A DNA stretch of 32,500 nucleotides from the NCBI GenBank assembly GCA_009663005.1, contig VIGQ01001031.1, forward strand, positions 1-32,500, read 5' to 3'. The stretch comes from Actinidia chinensis (taxonomy: Eukaryota > Streptophyta > Magnoliopsida > Ericales > Actinidiaceae). Below the pieces are notes generated by a model that worked only from the letters and a program-made list of their open reading frames with translations, was not told where the DNA came from and did no database searches. Made by a program: the position numbers and the translations under genes. The first letter of the stretch is position 1. Each line of letters starts with the position of its first letter. Below are positions 30,341-32,500 of this stretch, piece by piece.

Positions 30341-30954
30341 GGCCTTGCCTATTGGACGGTGATTAGTATTTCTCTTAAGTTAAAAATAATTTCTAGCTAA
30401 TTAACTATTTATGTATACGGATATTAAAGGGACTACGTCCTTTATTCTACGAAAAATCTATAAAGAAAATTCTACTAGAATAATATGGCGAGGGCATTTC
30501 AGTAATCTAGTATGAAGGCACGTGCGATGCACATGGTGAATTTGTTAAATTGGGCCATTGTATCATCATACAAGGTTCATCTATATTATGGCCGGCTCAA
30601 TTTATGACGAAATGACTTTTTTTGAATTATTTTTCTAATTGGTAACCATTTTTTATTTTTTGGTCAATTTTTTTTAAAAAAATAATCTATCTTTCATTAG
30701 AGTAATTGATAAAAATAAACATATTTTTTTAAGAAAAAAGATACTAAAATTTAACATATTTCAAAATCATCCCAAGAAAACTCGTGTGAGACCCACAAGT
30801 TTGCACAACTATATAATCAGTGGAGATAAGGAAAAACTTGGTCCAAAGACTATTACTCCCTCTGATGTTTTAGGTAAAGTAAATAAATAAATTACGACGG
30901 ACGGGACGGAGTATAATTTAGAAGAAAAACACAAATGATATGACAAAGTGGTAG

Positions 30955-31104
30955 AAAAGAATTACATAAAACAGATATACCAAAAAATGGTAGACTCGCC
31001 CAAAATATTAAAATTAAAACAAAAGATCTCTCTCTGTTTGTTTTAATTTTATTATTTTGGGCGAGCTCTACCATTTTTTTGGGAATCTGTTTATGATTTC
31101 TTTT
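30955..31104. repeat. Inverted duplication (hairpin) with arms of about 70 bp
   Basis: The left arm (30955-31024) contains 'atggtagactcgcccaaaat' and 'taaaattaaaac'. The right arm (31037-31104) is its inverse, 'gttttaattttattattttg' and 'ggcgagctctaccattt', continuing through 'atctgttta'. The loop is about 12 bp ('gatctctctctg'). Copies I and III of block alpha have only the left-arm sequence followed by 'tataagactaatt', so the right arm arose locally in copy IV. Confidence 0.85.
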
Positions 31105-31120
31105 AATATATAATATATGA

Positions 31121-31121
31121 T

Positions 31122-31155
<34 letters not shown>
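31121..31155. repeat. (AT)n microsatellite
   Basis: A nearly pure AT/TA run directly follows the hairpin. It is absent at the corresponding place in block alpha copies I and III. Confidence 0.9.
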
Positions 31156-31265
31156 CTATTAAGCTAAGTGGTAATTCTTTGATAACTTCGCATTTCACTA
31201 TCCAACAATTTTTTTAATAAATGTGAACTTGCACTAGAACACCAGAAGACACACACAAAAAAGAA

Positions 31266-31445
31266 GGTAAATTACACATACCTCCCCTGAGATTTGTGGT
31301 TAAGGCAGATTCTCCTGAAAACTAACATCTGCCACATCCTCCATTAACCCATCAGAAGAGGAAGAGAAAGTGGAAGAGAGAGAAGGCGAGTGTTGAGAGA
31401 TTATTTGGGTTTGGTTGAATACGAGAAAGAAGAGGAATAAGAGAG
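31266..31445. mobile_element. TIR element, 3'-truncated copy in block alpha IV
   Basis: The left end GGTAAATTACACATACCTCC is intact and very close to the copy at 16900. About 30 bp after 'gattatttgggtttggttga' the sequence jumps to 'gtgggctttgagg', so the right half and about 170 bp of flank have been deleted relative to copy III. Confidence 0.65.
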
Positions 31446-31745
31446 TGGGCTTTGAGGAAAAAGTTATAACAATAATGTGGGCTTTGAGCCCAGAATAGAA
31501 TGGGACCACAGTCCAAAGAACAGAAGATTAGGGCTTGTTTGGTCCAACTTTCTAAAAGAGTTTTTGGTTTGTTGATTTCCGATTTTTTTTTATTCTTAGT
31601 GATTTTTTTTTTAAATTTGATAAAAAAAATATTTTTAAAAAAATTTAAAAATAAAAAAATATAAAAATTTTGAAAAAGAGAGAATAATACTTTTTCAATC
31701 ACAACCCACTTGTTGTCTTGCCAAGATTGTTTCACCCTCGAAGTT

Positions 31746-32013
31746 AAGATTGCCTCAGTGGTAAAGGGTTGGTCTTACCAGGACTTAGCTCTTGGGTTAC
31801 AAAAAACTTAACCCCGCCATCGAGCACATAGCGTAGTGACAAAAGGCGAAAGTCCAGAATGCGAGACAACTCGAAGGTCCCTCTTTCGATTTCTGACCGT
31901 CGCATATTCGCGTTTATATCATGTGATGCGAATGGTTAGCTTGTAAGGTCACAGAGTACAGAGATAGTCTGAGTAGGTCCAAAGGCCTGCGTTGAATACT
32001 CGTGGTTAATAAA
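31746..32013 (+). mobile_element. tRNA-derived SINE
   Basis: A Pol III A-box-like 'atagcgtagtgacaaaagg' (about 31828-31846) is followed about 35-40 bp later by a B-box-like 'ctttcgatttctgacc' (about 31883-31898), set in a tRNA-like 'gcgagacaactcgaaggtcc' context. A second A-box-like 'gcctcagtggtaaaggg' lies upstream at 31752. The unit ends with 'tgaatactcgtggttaataa' and a short A-rich tail. It is not a functional tRNA gene because no cloverleaf closes. Family and target duplication not determined. Confidence 0.55.
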
Positions 32014-32500
32014 AAAAGAAAGAAGCTTGTATCACCCACGTATTTGATTTGTGAACTGTGAATTTCTGGGTAGTTTAAGTAGCCTCACCGAATGATCGTC
32101 TCTATCCAAAACCTTCAAGACCGTGGAATTTCCACGAAAAACATGAATAAAGTAGGATCGCGTGTTCAACACATGATCTGTGTTGTAGATGGGAGGCTGG
32201 CCTATATTACTGATGATGACTGCAGATTTTATCCATTTCTTAAAGAGTATAAATTTCAACATTGGTCTTGTAGTTTAAAAAGTTCTAATAAGACCTGTAC
32301 TCTCAATTTTAAACAACTAATACTTTTTAATTTCAAAACCCGATCTTAATAGGGTTAGATATTAGATAGATTTGTTTAGCTCAGTTGGTTGGTTTTGTAT
32401 ATTTATATTTTGTCAACTTTTTTGACCGAATTGGATGGAGGGACCAAATATGTCCTTCACGCATTGAAATTGATTGCAAAATGTTTATATAAATATAAAA
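32014..32500. other. Unassigned sequence at the window end
   Basis: Frames run on both strands (minus 32032-32262, plus 32092-32349) in sequence of more balanced composition than the surroundings. I do not recognise either product, and neither has a paralogue in the window to test conservation. It might be a piece of a gene or element that continues beyond 32500. Confidence 0.3.

Larger units (their letters stand above)
30340..31690. repeat. Segmental repeat block alpha, copy IV
   Basis: It is collinear with copy III. It differs by a new inverted duplication (30955-31104), a long AT microsatellite (31121-31155), a truncated TIR element and the GGGCTTGTTTGGTCCAAC start at 31537, which follows TTA and looks like a Tourist-like left end. 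The small frames here are non-coding. Confidence 0.65.

Noticed and set aside
31352..31735. 127-codon minus-strand frame
   Set aside because: It spans a deletion junction unique to block alpha copy IV and an A/T low-complexity stretch. It has no counterpart in copy III.
32371..32400. tRNA-like 'tagctcagttggttgg' near the window end
   Set aside because: It resembles an A box only. No B box, anticodon arm or acceptor stem follows in the remaining 100 bases, so no tRNA gene is called; it may be the head of a SINE cut by the window.

Overview
The window is AT-rich, gene-poor nuclear DNA from a flowering plant, most likely a dicot. The evidence is decayed DUF247 (UPF0481) genes, a plant family, together with plant-type MITEs (hAT, Tourist-like, Mutator-like), a LINE 3' end, a solo LTR and tRNA-related SINE-like pieces. 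I see no intact protein-coding gene, no rRNA or tRNA gene, no CRISPR array and no bacterial-type operon. Almost all longer reading frames are chance frames in AT-rich sequence.

The window is built from degenerate segmental repeats. Two full-length but frame-broken DUF247 copies lie on the minus strand at 6382-7706 and 20141-21462, about 14 kb apart. Each has a matching 3' side: a C/T- and ACC-rich leader-like block (4680-5260 and 19440-19960) and a SINE-like piece. Each also has a matching 5' side with a small foldback MITE. A LINE-derived block follows the second copy (21975-24560), and its paralogue opens the window (1-1470). Between and after the genes, a composite block recurs three times (about 8.9-11.5, 12.5-17.6 and 27.6-31.7 kb). 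The last two copies carry a DUF247 C-terminal remnant, and in all three the DNA for the membrane-anchor helix has been multiplied in tandem. A further block, called alpha here, occurs four times (1470-3360, 10920-11480, 16080-17620, 30340-31690).

Because the blocks are repeated, empty sites can be read inside the window. They delimit a 1172-bp solo LTR (22443-23614), two hAT-like MITEs with 8-bp target duplications (11960-12507, 27084-27559), two Tourist-like MITEs with TTA duplications (9756-10007, 28597-28829), a Mutator-like element made of internal repeats (10049-10590) and three long foldback elements (12808-14098, 25647-26511, 28853-29840).

The features most worth a second look are the amplified transmembrane-helix module of DUF247, a lineage-specific hairpin with arms of about 70 bp (30955-31104), a roughly 48-bp array of the palindrome TGACACATGTCA inside a foldback element (13161-13505), and the many single-base indels between paralogous blocks, which leave open whether some frameshifts are assembly errors.
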